Assembly (NCBI GenBank): GCA_029891345.1
Contig: CM057003.1
Span: 10,172,209-10,236,208 of the forward strand
Direction of reading: 5' to 3'
DNA from: Dryococelus australis
Lineage: Eukaryota; Arthropoda; Insecta; Phasmatodea; Phasmatidae
Length of the DNA: 64,000 nt
Below are positions 1 through 11,182 of the stretch, piece after piece (within the stretch, counting starts at the first letter, position 1; the number at the start of each line of letters is the position of its first letter). Both the position numbers and the translations under genes were made by a program. The notes below the pieces were generated by a model. The model was given only the letters and a program-made list of their open reading frames with translations, had not been told where the DNA came from and searched no databases.

Positions 1-290
1 CACTTAAACAAAGCACAGGTGATCGTATAGCTACAATAAGACTGGAGTACCTTATTTGTTTACCACGTGGAATAAATGGCACTTCACGTTTGACTACTTT
101 CTTGAACTACTAAAGATGTGATAGAAATACAAGTCAAACGATAATCGTCTCTAAAATATAAATAAATAAGTCATGGCAAAAAATGTATGAATCCAATAAG
201 GCGTCCCACTCTCCCTTAAGCATCTTTGTTCGCGTGTTTATAACGAACAGATACTTTATGTAACGTTTTAAAGAGATGAATTAAGTTTAA
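1..290. other. AT-rich stretch without a recognised gene
   Basis: No coding frame, RNA gene or clear repeat was seen. It abuts the 3' end of the minus-strand SINE that follows. Confidence 0.6.
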
Positions 291-530
291 CTGAGTTGAG
301 ATATTTGGACCGATCTTAACGACGAGGTCTTGAGAGCCGATGAGGGTGAAAAGAGTCGAGAATGAAGCAGCGCCGAAATGGAAGGGCGGGGGAACAGGAG
401 ATCTCCGCTGATCAGAAACATCGTCCAGCATGATTCCCAATTTAAAATCCCGAGAGTGACCCAGCCGGTGATTGAACCCGGTTCGCCTTGATGGGAGGCG
501 AGCAGACGAACAGCTCAGCCACTGCGGAAA
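291..530 (-). mobile_element. tRNA-derived SINE (SINE-1), minus strand
   Basis: Read on the minus strand, this copy starts with a tRNA-like head. It has a box A-like TGGCTGAGCTG followed by a box B-like GGTTCAATC. The body is the one shared by the copies at 8150, 16818, 36771 and 60971: a GGACGATG segment, then a pyrimidine-rich TTCCCCCGCCCTT-type segment, then CATCGGCTCTCAAGACCTCG and GTCCAAAT. Boxes A and B are the internal RNA polymerase III promoter of tRNA genes and tRNA-derived SINEs. The element encodes no protein and would depend on a LINE reverse transcriptase. The 107-codon open frame across it is a by-product of the SINE sequence. Confidence 0.85.
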
Positions 531-2616
531 TTTTCTCAAAAAAATCGATGCATGTTATGTACTTTTTTTTTTTTCGTGATCAGGCAATAACATTTTTTTT
601 TTTATGAAACATAGCAACCGTTTAACAGGACGGCAATATCGGGGAAACGTTTGAGGGTATATAGACAGTTCTTACGTGAATCCCCGAAACCTAAAATTAA
701 GGCGAGAATATGAACGATTTAAAATATATTAATGGGGTTAATTTATTGACAATATATTTTAATGCTGGTAACTTCCATAAAAAACAATTGTTATTACAGA
801 CTATTGTTTTGGATTTAAAGTTTGCCAACATTTTTGAGAGAAAGAAAAAATATATATCACAAAGTCAATCAATATGTCACAAAATAATTGTCTTAAAACT
901 AACTGATTGATATCTACAATCCTTTCACATGGAAATTTATATATCGCCAAAAAAATTACTTGTATGTGATAAAATCTTTAAACAGGAGCTTTAAAGAATA
1001 TAAAGTCCTGTTAAACTCAAGAAAATTGAACTTTAACTTTTATTTCTGGATGTTTAATGATTTAGTGACTTCTGTACTTCATTATTCGACAAACAGGTCC
1101 ACAATTTGTTATTCGAAAGCTATACAGAATGTCAACTATTTGCTTGTTGTGATAGTTTTATTAGTTCTAATATAGAGCAGACATAAAACAAACCCTATCG
1201 ACATACACATATTAAGTAGTTCAAATCCTGTTCTTGATTTCATATTTCAGAAATTCACGGGCCACGCTTAACCTTCTATAGCCCATAATGGTTTATACAA
1301 TCCAATTTTAAGAACTTTTTCAAGAATCTTTCAAAGGAAAAATTTCCACATTACCCACAAATCTACAATTAGGATAATTAAATAAATGAAAAACATTGGT
1401 GCCATTTTCTTCGCAGATTGTGATGGGGTAAAAATTAACACGAATTTACTTGCAACTGTCAATCGCGTGATTAGCAGTAAGATACTTTAGTTTACGCTAT
1501 GCTTTAAAAAGAAATTTCGTGGTTGCACGAATACAAGCAAATGAATATAGGGCGAATTTAATGAGCGTTATAAGCCTAGAAGGACGTGAATAAAACTGAT
1601 GATGCGATGGCAAGGAAGTGCAAGAGATATATCAGTTTACGTCCTACACTCTTACGAGTGTAAACGGTAGTGAATAAAAGAATATTCTCATTGTTACTTG
1701 TAGGGATCTGCTGCACTGCTGCGTTTGTCTGTTGTTCTGTTCCGCGAGAGAAAACCTACGAAATCCCTCCCCCGAAATCTCTACAACAAGCATTTTAATC
1801 CAATTGCTCCATTTATTTGCTAAGCTAGGTAAGTAATTCGCGTCCAGCCAGTTTATCCCTTCCGCAGGGTGAATTTATTCACACACGACAGCGGTTTACC
1901 AGAGCGCCATTTCTCTTGTTGTACGCGTGCATACACGCTTCCTACCACACACTGGGTTTCACTTTTCTAATGGGGGGCGAAAAATGTTAACAACAGAGAG
2001 ACCTACTTCAGAAGCTCCTGCCGTACGGCTAACTCGTGTGGATATCGTAAGTTAACGAAACCAAAGTCGAATATAAAGGAGGCCTATTTTGTTTCTAATA
2101 ATGTGTAGCTGATCTAGATTCGGACTACGATTTATTAGCAAATAGGAAACATAGTTCCAGGGGTGTAAAATACGCAAAGTATATTATAGCCCTTAATAAT
2201 CTGCCGACGAAACTATAACAATTTAAATATATATATATTTCTTAGAACTACAATATAAGCCACAAAATTCGGTAAATTATAAGTAATTATGTAAGTGAAA
2301 TACCATCATGGATAATAATTTGATAAAAGTTTATAAGTGGAACAGCTATTTATAAAAATGGATAGAATGCATTTTTTTTCAGTTAAAAAAATAATAATTT
2401 TTAAAATGTTAGATTCTCCCCGTAAACAATTACACACATAGGAAAATCGAAACAGGTAAATCATTATAAGGAAATATAAAATGACTGAAATTTGGGTGCC
2501 ACTATATACCCTTACTGATTATAGTGCCTTGCTCTTTTGATGAAAGCATAATGCATTTCCAACGTTGTTTGATAATAGGAAAAAAATCTCAAACGTTTAG
2601 TACCAGAGCATTAGAT
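531..2616. other. AT-rich region without a recognised gene
   Basis: Short open frames of 60-70 codons (for example 710-910 and 960-1175) are AT-rich and show no domain. A small stem-loop, TACACTC-TTAC-GAGTGTA, lies at 1645-1662. Nothing else could be supported. Confidence 0.5.
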
Positions 2617-2641
2617 TCTCATTGTCACTCTGACAATGAGA
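2617..2641. repeat. perfect short hairpin
   Basis: TCTCATTGTCA and TGACAATGAGA form an 11-bp perfect inverted repeat around a 3-base loop (CTC). No T-run or promoter-like sequence supports it as a terminator or a small RNA gene. It may be a decayed transposon end or a chance palindrome. Confidence 0.5.
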
Positions 2642-3570
2642 CAAGTTTGGAAACAGATTCACAACAAGGTTAATGTATACACAAACAGACGGGTCAAGCC
2701 AATAAAAAAAAAAAACTCGCGTGTAAACAATTAACAGGAACTAAGCATAAGTTGAAATTTACAGCGGTAAACCACGTTTCCACTCGTTATGTCTGAAGAG
2801 CAAACCAAATACCTTCGCCATGACATACAACCCATGAAGTTAACACACAATCGAGACTAACGAGGTGGCAGAGTAACAATGTACGAGCACCTTTGAGATG
2901 TGAATACAACGCGATCAGGCAATGGGGTTAATTAGTACTCATAGTTGGAAATACTGAGGCTTCCAGGTCGCCGATTCAATTATGGACCGATTCCCTACGC
3001 TTACTAGCAAACGTGACTGTATTTCCATGTGCTGGGATTTTCAAATAATACATAGTGGTTGCGCAAACTAACCACATCCAACCCAAATCCTCGCCAAACA
3101 ATGGCACTGCACTTAATAACAACCTCACGCCATCTGTATAAATTAAACACGAACATTTCTCCTTTAGGAGAAAGACTCAGTAGCGAAGCTCAGTCCCGTG
3201 AAACAATAAAATTTATGATTTATTTAGAGACGTACGCGTTTTATGACTGGATTGTTTTTGGTCAAGGTACGGTTTATGTAGCATACTTCTGAGGCCTTAA
3301 AGCCACTAGAAATGATATAGGCCTAATAAAATAACACCAAGTTATTTATGAAATTGACTGCTGGACACTGCTGTGCAATACATTTGAAACGTCAGTGCCG
3401 CATAAATAAAAGTTGGAGAGAACGGGAAAATTCCTACAGGTAAATATTATCAATATTTCCAGTAGTCTCCTGCACTGCAGTTGTATTTCCACACAGAATA
3501 ATTTCATTGTACTTTTAGAAGCGTGCAATCTAAAACAGTTTAAACTGCAAAAAAATCAGCTAATTTGACT
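2642..3570. other. intergenic stretch, nothing recognised
   Basis: The only open frames are short, and none resembles a known protein family. The composition is AT-rich throughout. Confidence 0.5.
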
Positions 3571-3800
3571 GCAGGTCGGCTGAGACTGCTCCACTCGAAT
3601 CAGTAATATTGTATTGATCATATTAGCTTCTGTTATTCAATGATGAAACAGTGATTCATACTGATTCCTTGTGAATTACACTGGTTTGGCAGCAATCCTA
3701 AGTGCTTTGATTCACCGGTAGAAAACCGCTCATAACTGAAGATTCAGTGAAATAATTTAGCTGATTGAATCAATGATTGTGATTTAGAGTGTTAAGTATA
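3571..3800 (+). repeat. dispersed repeat family D, copy 1
   Basis: About 200 bp here match 23600-23790 in the same orientation. Shared blocks in order include CTGATTCC, TGTGAATT-CACTGG, ATTC-CC-GTA, GCTCAT-A-TGAAG and ATTTAGAGTGT. The two copies are clearly diverged, with many small indels. A weaker resemblance at about 30980-31200 may be a third relative. There is no coding capacity and the termini are undefined. It could be an old non-autonomous transposon. Confidence 0.55.
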
Positions 3801-4754
3801 GTGATTACGTCTTAAAGTGTGATTAACAGACAAGTAAAAATATTGAAATCTGATGGAGAAGTTAATGTAACAGTAATAAGCTAACAATGAGGAAAAAATC
3901 AGGATGTATCATCAAAGAATTTGGTTCAGTGGGGAATAAGAGAATCCAGCGAGTAGCAGGAAAGATTAGCTAATTTATCAATCGACTGTTATTTTGTGGA
4001 GCCATCAGAAAAAGTAAATGGAAGAAAAGTCTATCTAAATTTATGGGTCTATACCTTAAATGTTGGAATGGTAAGCAAGTGAGTTATTCAACCAGTGCAC
4101 TAGTCGTCCTTCTTGGACATCTGAGGAGCACAATCCTTCGGCAATTAAGTGGAAGTTCAGCAACACATGACGAGTGCACAGAGACGCGCTTTAAAGTAGC
4201 GAACCTGGCCACGCTGCTTCAGTCCACTCACGGTTACTTCACACTTTTCTGAAGCCCTGCTGAAGTTCTACTTGCAGGATATTCCTCCGCCTCATGCAAA
4301 CAAAGCTTAATCGAATCTAGAAAATTACACCAAAGCGACAAAGCCCCGCATTCGTGCGCACTCAGTGTGGCAATATTTTGCATAAAAACTATTTGTTACT
4401 AGGTGTTACAAACATGCTAATTATCTAACTGGTTTTATTCATGTTAATTAGAAATAAACTATTATAATTTATTGATATAACATAACTATAGCCTGAAGTA
4501 TATTTTTAACCAAAAAGTACTTTAATATTATTTTATGTTAACACAAGTATAAAACTCCTGTGATACATAAAATAAATGGAAAACATCCAAACACATCATA
4601 CATCAGGAAACTATTCAACGGTTTCATTGAAAAAGTGCGAAGAAACCGTGAATGGACTAATTATGATGGCGTGGGATTGCCCGTAACTCGGCAAGTTGCC
4701 AGAACCCTATCACATATACAAGTGAAACTACGCCAGCGAGTAGCAACAGCGCTG
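3801..4754. other. intergenic stretch, nothing recognised
   Basis: The 69-codon open frame at 4043-4252 shows no recognisable motif. The segment ends against SINE-2. Confidence 0.5.
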
Positions 4755-4947
4755 ATCTCCTGTGGCGCAGTCGGTTGGTGCGCCGCTGGTCTGGGGTGCG
4801 GGAGGTTCTGGGTTCGAATCCTAGGTAAGGCATGGCTGTTAGCTTAAGTTCGGTCATAAGCCGTCCCTTCATAAGCCCTCGGGCATAACACCGGGGGATG
4901 TTAATAAATCCTTTCCAATCCAGTGCAATCCAATCCAAGCCAGCGGG
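4755..4947 (+). mobile_element. second tRNA-derived SINE type (SINE-2)
   Basis: The head carries TGGCGCAGTCGG, a good match to polymerase III box A. About 45 bp downstream is GGTTCGAATCC, a perfect box B. The body differs from SINE-1 and continues through GCCGTCCCTTCATAAGCCCT and CGGGCATAAC. It ends in a short AATCC-rich pentamer tract (about 4912-4940), the kind of simple-sequence tail many SINEs carry. It is too long and too poorly folded beyond the head to be a functional tRNA gene. Only one copy is seen in the window. Confidence 0.65.
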
Positions 4948-5749
4948 CAGCAGATTGCAATAAACGGGACGATATTGTCCAAACCCGGTTGTTACTAGAA
5001 ACTGCACAAATCCCCTCCGCCAGTCCTAGGTCCAGGCCACGACTGCGCCATTTCCCGACGAGTTAGGGCGCCGCAACACCTCGAGCATAGTATGTTGTCG
5101 CCTTGATGCCAGCCTGAGAATATAGTTCAGAAGGGAACCAGAGAATGGACGTTCCGACCGCTGTAGCCCGCGTATTAAAATCAGCCGTCGCGTCGGCTTC
5201 TGGAAATTTTGGGAAATACATAACTACAACTAAGTTATGAAGCATGGTTCACTCGTTATGTAATTTAGGTCAATATAATATAGGGTGAGTATTATAACCG
5301 TGGGACATGTGTGTAACGGAGCGAGGGAATGAGGAAATACAGTCGTGTGACAACAAAATACCTAGATTAGCTGCTGGAAGTGCCCGCCATTGACCTCGAG
5401 GCAGGGGTGCAGACGACACCTAAAGTTCTGAAAGGCACGGGCGAGGACATGCTGCGGGATGGCATCGATACGGGGCCTCTTTTAAAGGACTCGCCCTGTA
5501 TTTGATAAGACGCTTTCTACACTTATTATCTGTAAATATCGTAGACCTCTGTCTTGTGTCTAGTTATTAACCTCTTTCTCTTATTCTATTCACCCCGCTC
5601 ATGTATATTTGGGTATAAATTTCTACATTAAATTATGAACCATTCCTTTAATTTTATAACAACACAACGACGGTCATAATAATAATAATATTTTCCTGGC
5701 AAGACAACTCTTAAGAGTGGGATGGGCCCTTGTGGGAACTCCGCGTCCA
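4948..5749. other. mixed-composition region downstream of SINE-2
   Basis: GC content rises at about 5030-5200 and again at 5380-5490. The latter has a coding-like texture, but no frame is long enough to identify. It may be a transposon fragment. A short (TAA)n run lies near 5678. Confidence 0.4.
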
Positions 5750-5853
5750 AGGTCAAAAAGCGAGGGAGCGATACGGGCGACAGTTACACGCACTCCTAGC
5801 GCCTTATCGCTCTACGCGCAAGGCGTGCAGTGTTCCTGTCGTGACGCTGTACT
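5750..5853 (-). repeat. dispersed repeat family F, copy 1 (minus)
   Basis: The reverse complement matches 26385-26510 and 38050-38172. The common order is GTACA, GAACACTGCACGC, a GAGCG/GCGCG segment, then CGCCC-TATCGCTCCC. In this copy AGCGATACGGGCG and GCGCCTTATCGCT form an inverted pair around a short spacer, so the family has a foldable core. No coding capacity is visible and the boundaries are approximate. Confidence 0.6.
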
Positions 5854-8149
5854 GTGCAAATTATATCTGTAACAGTGAGGTTTTATAACACGCGATAAAA
5901 GCCCACAGATTAAACTACACCCTTATCTTTGTACCTTTCTCATGCCGCTTAAGGAAATAGCACAGGCAAGTTTTAAAAATTCTATTTTTGACCATTTTAA
6001 TGATTTTTTTCTCAAACAATACGCTTAATATGACAAAAGTAAAAAAAATAAGGGCATAGATAATATATATTTTTAAAAATCTTTTCTGACGATAAGTCGT
6101 ATTTGCAGAACATTTATTTACAGAGATACGCGTATTTGCACAAACAACTATTTCACAAAAATGCGGGGGGCCATGAAACTTTTTAGTGTTTTGTCGTGTG
6201 CCACCCCTGGATGTAAACGAAACAGCATGTTAAGCCAAACGCTCCCTATACCAAATGGTATCCTCGCTACTGGGAAACGGCTGTCTTCCTTGTAGGCTTG
6301 GGTAAAAATAGTAGCACCTAGGTGCGACCATTAGACGGGGGCTCAAAGCCTCAATTCCGGTATAAATAGATTTCAGATTTGTTTGCTGATGGGTATACTG
6401 GTTTGAAATATACGAGTGATATCGGAACTTAAGAAAGAGTACGGGACAATCGGTTGACGCAGTAAGAGGTTTTTTTTTCTGGTCACCGGACTTACGTGGC
6501 TTGACTTGTGATGTCATCGGTTGAAACTCCCCACGTTGGAGGTCATCTCGAGGAAAAAGACCCTACCAATTGGGCCTATGAACTGACGCAGTGAACGGTG
6601 ACACAGATCCAGCAATTTCCTGGACAAAAAATAGAGGTGAGAATCACGACTCTAAGGGCTGAATGGTACGATGCAAGAGAACAGAAAAGGCGAACGTATA
6701 TACCAGTCTGGGACTTTGCCGTCCGGTCAGCTGGCGTGTTAGCCGATGCATTGTGCGTTGACTGGTTGCATCTCAATCCCTTGATCTCGGGAGCTATGAA
6801 TTTCGGTTTATTAAAGGGGAACAGACGCTTTTCGCATAAATCTCGTTCGTCTCGGATACCTGCCCTAGCCGTTTGAAGACTGCATCTGTGGATTTAAAAC
6901 TAACGTTTGCAGCCACCCACGCAGTCGGAGGTGTTCCCCCGAGTCGTCTCCTTCGGTAAGTTCTTTCCAAAACTACTTGCTCCAAAACTCACGGCATCGC
7001 AGTTCGCGTAACACTTAAAGTGGGTGCGTTAACGGACGCGCGCGCTGCGATGTGATTGGCCCTCCTCCCTGCGCAGCTGGGAGGCTAGTCTATGGACCCA
7101 GGGGGCGTCTGCACCCGTGTCGGTGTTAATATTTAGGAGCAGCCTGTCCAATATTTAACTCGGGGGTTTGGGGGTGTGGGCGAGGAATTTTCAACGAAGG
7201 ACCTGACCGGGCTAGCCTCTCCCGAGAGGATAAAAACTTAACGGATGTGAGAGGAAGCGTCGGGAAATCGAGGCTCGCCAACCCAGTCAGGGATATTGAG
7301 GTTCGGTTTAGCGCGGGGTGGGTTAAAAGTGGGGGATGGACAGACTCTCTACTGATGGATGGCCACTTTGCTTCATGAAATAATCACCAGCCCTCTCGAC
7401 CAAATGGAGGGCTCTGCACTACGGTCATAATAAATAAAGTTCGCGCGGTTGTTATATGTCTGACAGCCTTGTGCAATTCACACCTGTCTAAATACTTGAG
7501 CACGTGTCTCTCATTCCGTGGCGGCTGGTAAAAATTATTCAAGGTATGTCTGGCCCGCGTTCGTGATCACAAGAGACTCTAACCAATCATTCGAAATATA
7601 TATTTCAGGCATTGTGTGACGTGTAAAGAGTGACTCCTCGTTTACCGATTATGTCGCACAATATGAGAGTCCTTATATGGCAGGTTCGCCTTGCTAGTGT
7701 GTGAGACCACAAAGTGAGTTCATCAGTGCTTGTTCATATCATCCGTTTGGAGCTAACTTTTCCAATCTCAGGGACACTTATCGCCCGTGTACAAATATGA
7801 GTGACTAGTTTCTAAAGTTAAACATTGGCTTCAATATTCCTGGAATAACTTGGCACATTTCTTCTATTGTGAAACGGTTTTCATTACTATTTGATACTTT
7901 TATTTCTTCCGGTTTACGGCAAGGAAACATTAATGTAGGAATTACGATAAAATTAAATGTTGCCGAAAAAAAAACACAGCCAAGCATATCAACTGCAGTT
8001 CTAAACTCAGATTACAAGTATGCCAGTAAGTAGGCGATTAAGCTACGGAGCTTAACCACAAATAGCGCTGCGCAAAATATTTTACAGCATACGTAACTCC
8101 CCGCATCACCGCAGCTCATTTATTTCCCTTCCTTCTTCTCCTTACTATC
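5854..8149. other. gene-free by inspection, with a GC-richer block at about 6900-7350
   Basis: Open frames on both strands around 6230-6985 overlap each other and show no domain, so I treat them as chance. The GC-richer block carries several CpG and GGGG runs and could hide a promoter or exon. No splice structure could be supported. Confidence 0.4.
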
Positions 8150-8365
8150 GGGGCCGGGGTTGTTTTAGTGGTTAGACTAACCGCCTCCCACCTAGACAAA
8201 CCAGATTCGATTCCCGGCGGGGTCGCTTCCGGACGATGCCGCTTGGTCAACGTGTTTTCTCGGGGATCTCCCGTTTCCCCCTACCCTTTCATTCTGGCAC
8301 CGCTCCATACTCACCCCATTTCACTCACATCGGCTCTCAAGACCTCGCTGTTAAGGGGGAGTGTT
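8150..8365 (+). mobile_element. tRNA-derived SINE (SINE-1)
   Basis: The head reads GGGGCCGGGGTTGTTTTAGT, then GGTTAGACTAACCGCCTCCC, and an intact box B, GATTCGATTCC. A body segment seen in the 36771 and 60971 copies is missing just before TCCGGACGATGCCG. It then rejoins the shared body through CATCGGCTCTCAAGACCTCG and GTTAAG. The TTTAGTGGTTAGA head and CGCCTCCCA loop resemble tRNA-Gly(CCC), which is an inference. Confidence 0.85.
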
Positions 8366-9836
8366 AGATATGTGCCAATGTCTAGTTATGCGAATTTATA
8401 TCTATAATATTACAGGTAAGGCCAAAGTATTTCATGCAAAAATTATTTAAAAAATTATAAAGAATAACATTTTTGAATATTGAAGAAAATTGTATGTTTT
8501 ATAACTTATTTATAAAAAGCTATATAAACAACACCGCTGTTTATTATTTAACGGAGAAAAATGTCATAGATTCATAGGATAATATAAACCCTGCCAAGAC
8601 ATAAACGTTTTACTTGTAGGAAGTTGTAACAATCGCATAAATGATTTTAATATTCACTGTATCTGGCAGCTTCCAATCTGCCAAAGACTACATTATTCAA
8701 ATGATTCTTTTCGTGTGTTAATTCGTATTTAACTAACTTTGTATACGTCATTTCGTATGAAGGTACAACAAGAGTATACAATTATATTTACTTTAAAAAA
8801 TCCACATATTATTTAATTAGAATGAAACATATTTCTAACTGTGAAAAGGGTCATGTCTGTATTTTTAACTGGTTTACACGGGGTTTCAAAGTTTTGAGAC
8901 ATGAATGACCAGCGCAATAAATTAATTTTATTCTATATGGCAACAGCGTCCGTGCTACACTTCTTTTTTTTTTTTTTTTTTTTGTTACGTTTTGCAGCTT
9001 CTGTCCCATTTAAACGATGATAGTGCTACCTAGCGGGAAACTCGTGAACTGCCTGCATGCGTGCAATTTCGTTTGTATCTGCGCTCTCATCAGGTAGATA
9101 GCTCTGCACGCAAATTACAAGCAAATATGGCATCTGATATTCCCCCTTAAATGCCGCCTAAATATCTTCACTCTCTCAATCACTCCTTGCAATCTTTAAG
9201 AATTTTTAAATGGTAAATATACCCTCCATGGTGCAAATATTATAAGTTCAAAACAATTTTTTTCATCTTTTCTTTATTTCCGACCTTAAACTGCACTCGC
9301 CTTGTGCGTAAAAAGAGGCAGTCAAAATATTTAAATATTTGTTGAAGATCGCAGGAATAATTAGTGATCATGTTTCTATAGGTAAAGAACAATAAAAACA
9401 ATCGATTTTTTTTTACTCTGGAAATTTTGTGCGCACTTTACCAACAGGAATCATTCTGCAAATAAGTATATAAAGTGAAAAAACCAAATTAGAGAGAAGA
9501 TAAATCTTGAAACTCATAATTAATACAGGTACGCACGTGGTGAGTGGGTTTTTATATACCTACACATTTGTAGATTATTCGCTGCGAATTCACCTTGAAG
9601 AATAAAACATTTTTTTTTTAATTTTAACTGTGAAGCGTATATATTTGAAATATTTGCTCAGAATATGTATTAATTTTATTCGAAAATTATACAAATGGTT
9701 CAAGCTGAACGTCACTACAAGATAACATAATTAATTTCGGACTGTGTGACGTTGATTATGGTCAAAGAATTCGCATGAAACCAACAAACCATCGTGGTGA
9801 ACAGAACTCGTTACCAAACTCTAATTTACTAATTGT
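8366..9836. other. AT-rich intergenic region with a poly-T tract
   Basis: A run of 20 T lies at 8964-8983. No AATAAA-type signal is placed to make it a convincing retrocopy tail. No gene was recognised. Confidence 0.5.
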
Positions 9837-10077
9837 TATAGACTGTTCGCGGTAAAGTGAACACTTTTGAGCTCCTGATTACTTTTCCCTTTCAGCAATT
9901 TTTTTATCCTTCAACGACCTTTTTAAAGAAATATTGCCTTGTAAATAAGAAATAAAATGTGTATATTCCACTGCACTCGGAAGTCAGCGTCTAAGGATAA
10001 AATAAAATATATTTATTGACTATTGTTCCAAGTGAGAGAGTTTTTAAAAGTGCTCACTTTACCGTGAATAGCCTATA
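9837..10077 (+). mobile_element. short MITE (MITE-1), complete copy
   Basis: The left end, TATAGACTGTTCGCGGTAAA, and the reverse complement of the right end, TATAGGCTATTCACGGTAAA, make terminal inverted repeats of about 33 bp. TA at both borders suggests a TA target duplication, as made by Tc1/mariner-type transposases. The 240-bp interior is non-coding. It contains a single copy of the CACTGCACTCGGAAG segment that is amplified in the copy at 54788. Relatives in the opposite orientation lie at 26684, 33682 and 51560. Confidence 0.85.
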
Positions 10078-10755
10078 TGTCACAAGTAGTTGCTTACACA
10101 AGGAACAGTTCAATGACGAATCTAAAAAAAAATTTCACGCGTATTTGTGGACGAAAATTCAACTGCATTCTGTTTCGGGAAGCAGATACTTCCTAGGAGC
10201 CAGCTGCTTTATAGCATTTATTATAATTAATAATTCGTTGTGAGCGATCTTTCAAATTATTTTGACAGAAAACAGAAACTGGATAAGTTACCTAACTTCA
10301 CAGAATCAAGTAGATAAAAAAACTAGTTATTTTGTGGCTGCTGATGGCTTATTTTATAGAAAGCACTCATCATATTTTCCCTGAAACGTTGGGATTTACT
10401 GCTAATGATGCCAATTTCCATTAATGCAATAAAACTGTTTTATGAAAGACTAGAAGTAATTTAGTGTTCCAGTGATTTTGTTGTTCGGATTGGGAGATAC
10501 GAAGACTTTTATATTTATTTCAGATATATTCTAGTGACCCAGAGCTATTAACCATTGTTTAAATTTTTTTATTCGGGGTTATTGTAACTAATATGGGATT
10601 GAATTTCACATATTCGTAGCTATTATCTCTGATTTGCATTCAATATCCACTTATTCCAACAGTTTTTATTGACCTACGATTATTTTTCACCCATGTATAA
10701 CAATTTAAACAGATTTTCAGTTGAAAGTACTTATCGAGTTCGGAGTAATTTGAAC
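10078..10755. other. AT-rich spacer between two MITEs
   Basis: No gene, hairpin or tandem repeat was seen between the MITE-1 and MITE-2 copies. Confidence 0.6.
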
Positions 10756-11182
10756 TAAAGGCTGTTCACGATAAAGTGAGCACTTTTGAAATCAACCTTA
10801 GAAAAAATGTCACTGCCCTTGCCTGCATGTATTTTAACGGGCGCACTGAGTGGCATGCGCCCAGGAAAGTTGGTTACTAGGGATAGAAACTAGTTAAATA
10901 CGTTAAAGTCGAATAAAAATTGTTAGGTAATCATTTGTGATAATTAAAATTATATTTCTCGCTTTCTATTTTTTTTAACGCCTCTGTGTGTAAAAACTAG
11001 CAGATTTATAAAATGTTTACTTTTCTAATAATTTCACTGTTACACTTGACCGACGCATGAATAAAGAGATGAGGCCCATGGAAATGTTAATTTTACATAA
11101 AGTGGAAGAATACACACCGTGAATACAAGTAGATCTTAAGCAGGGCTTTCTAAAGTGATTATTTTACCGTGAACAGCCTATA
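10756..11182 (+). mobile_element. long MITE (MITE-2), complete copy
   Basis: The left terminus TAAAGGCTGTTCACGATAAA pairs with a right terminus whose reverse complement starts TATAGGCTGTTCACGGTAAA. The ends are those of MITE-1, but the interior of about 370 bp is unrelated to it. Interior landmarks include AAATCAACCTTAGAAAAA, CGCACTGAGTGGCATGCGCC and AAGTAGATCTTAAGCAGGGC. The same landmarks recur at 22540-22964 and, interrupted, at 33619-34943. A 3' part lies at 53255-53387. It is non-coding and must be moved by a transposase encoded elsewhere. Confidence 0.85.

Noticed and set aside
4755..4830. Functional tRNA gene at the SINE-2 head
   Set aside because: Boxes A and B are good, but the cloverleaf arms do not close and a SINE-like body with a simple tail follows.
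5390..5490. Transposase-like fragment
   Set aside because: Coding-like texture only; the frame is about 30 codons and no signature residues were visible.
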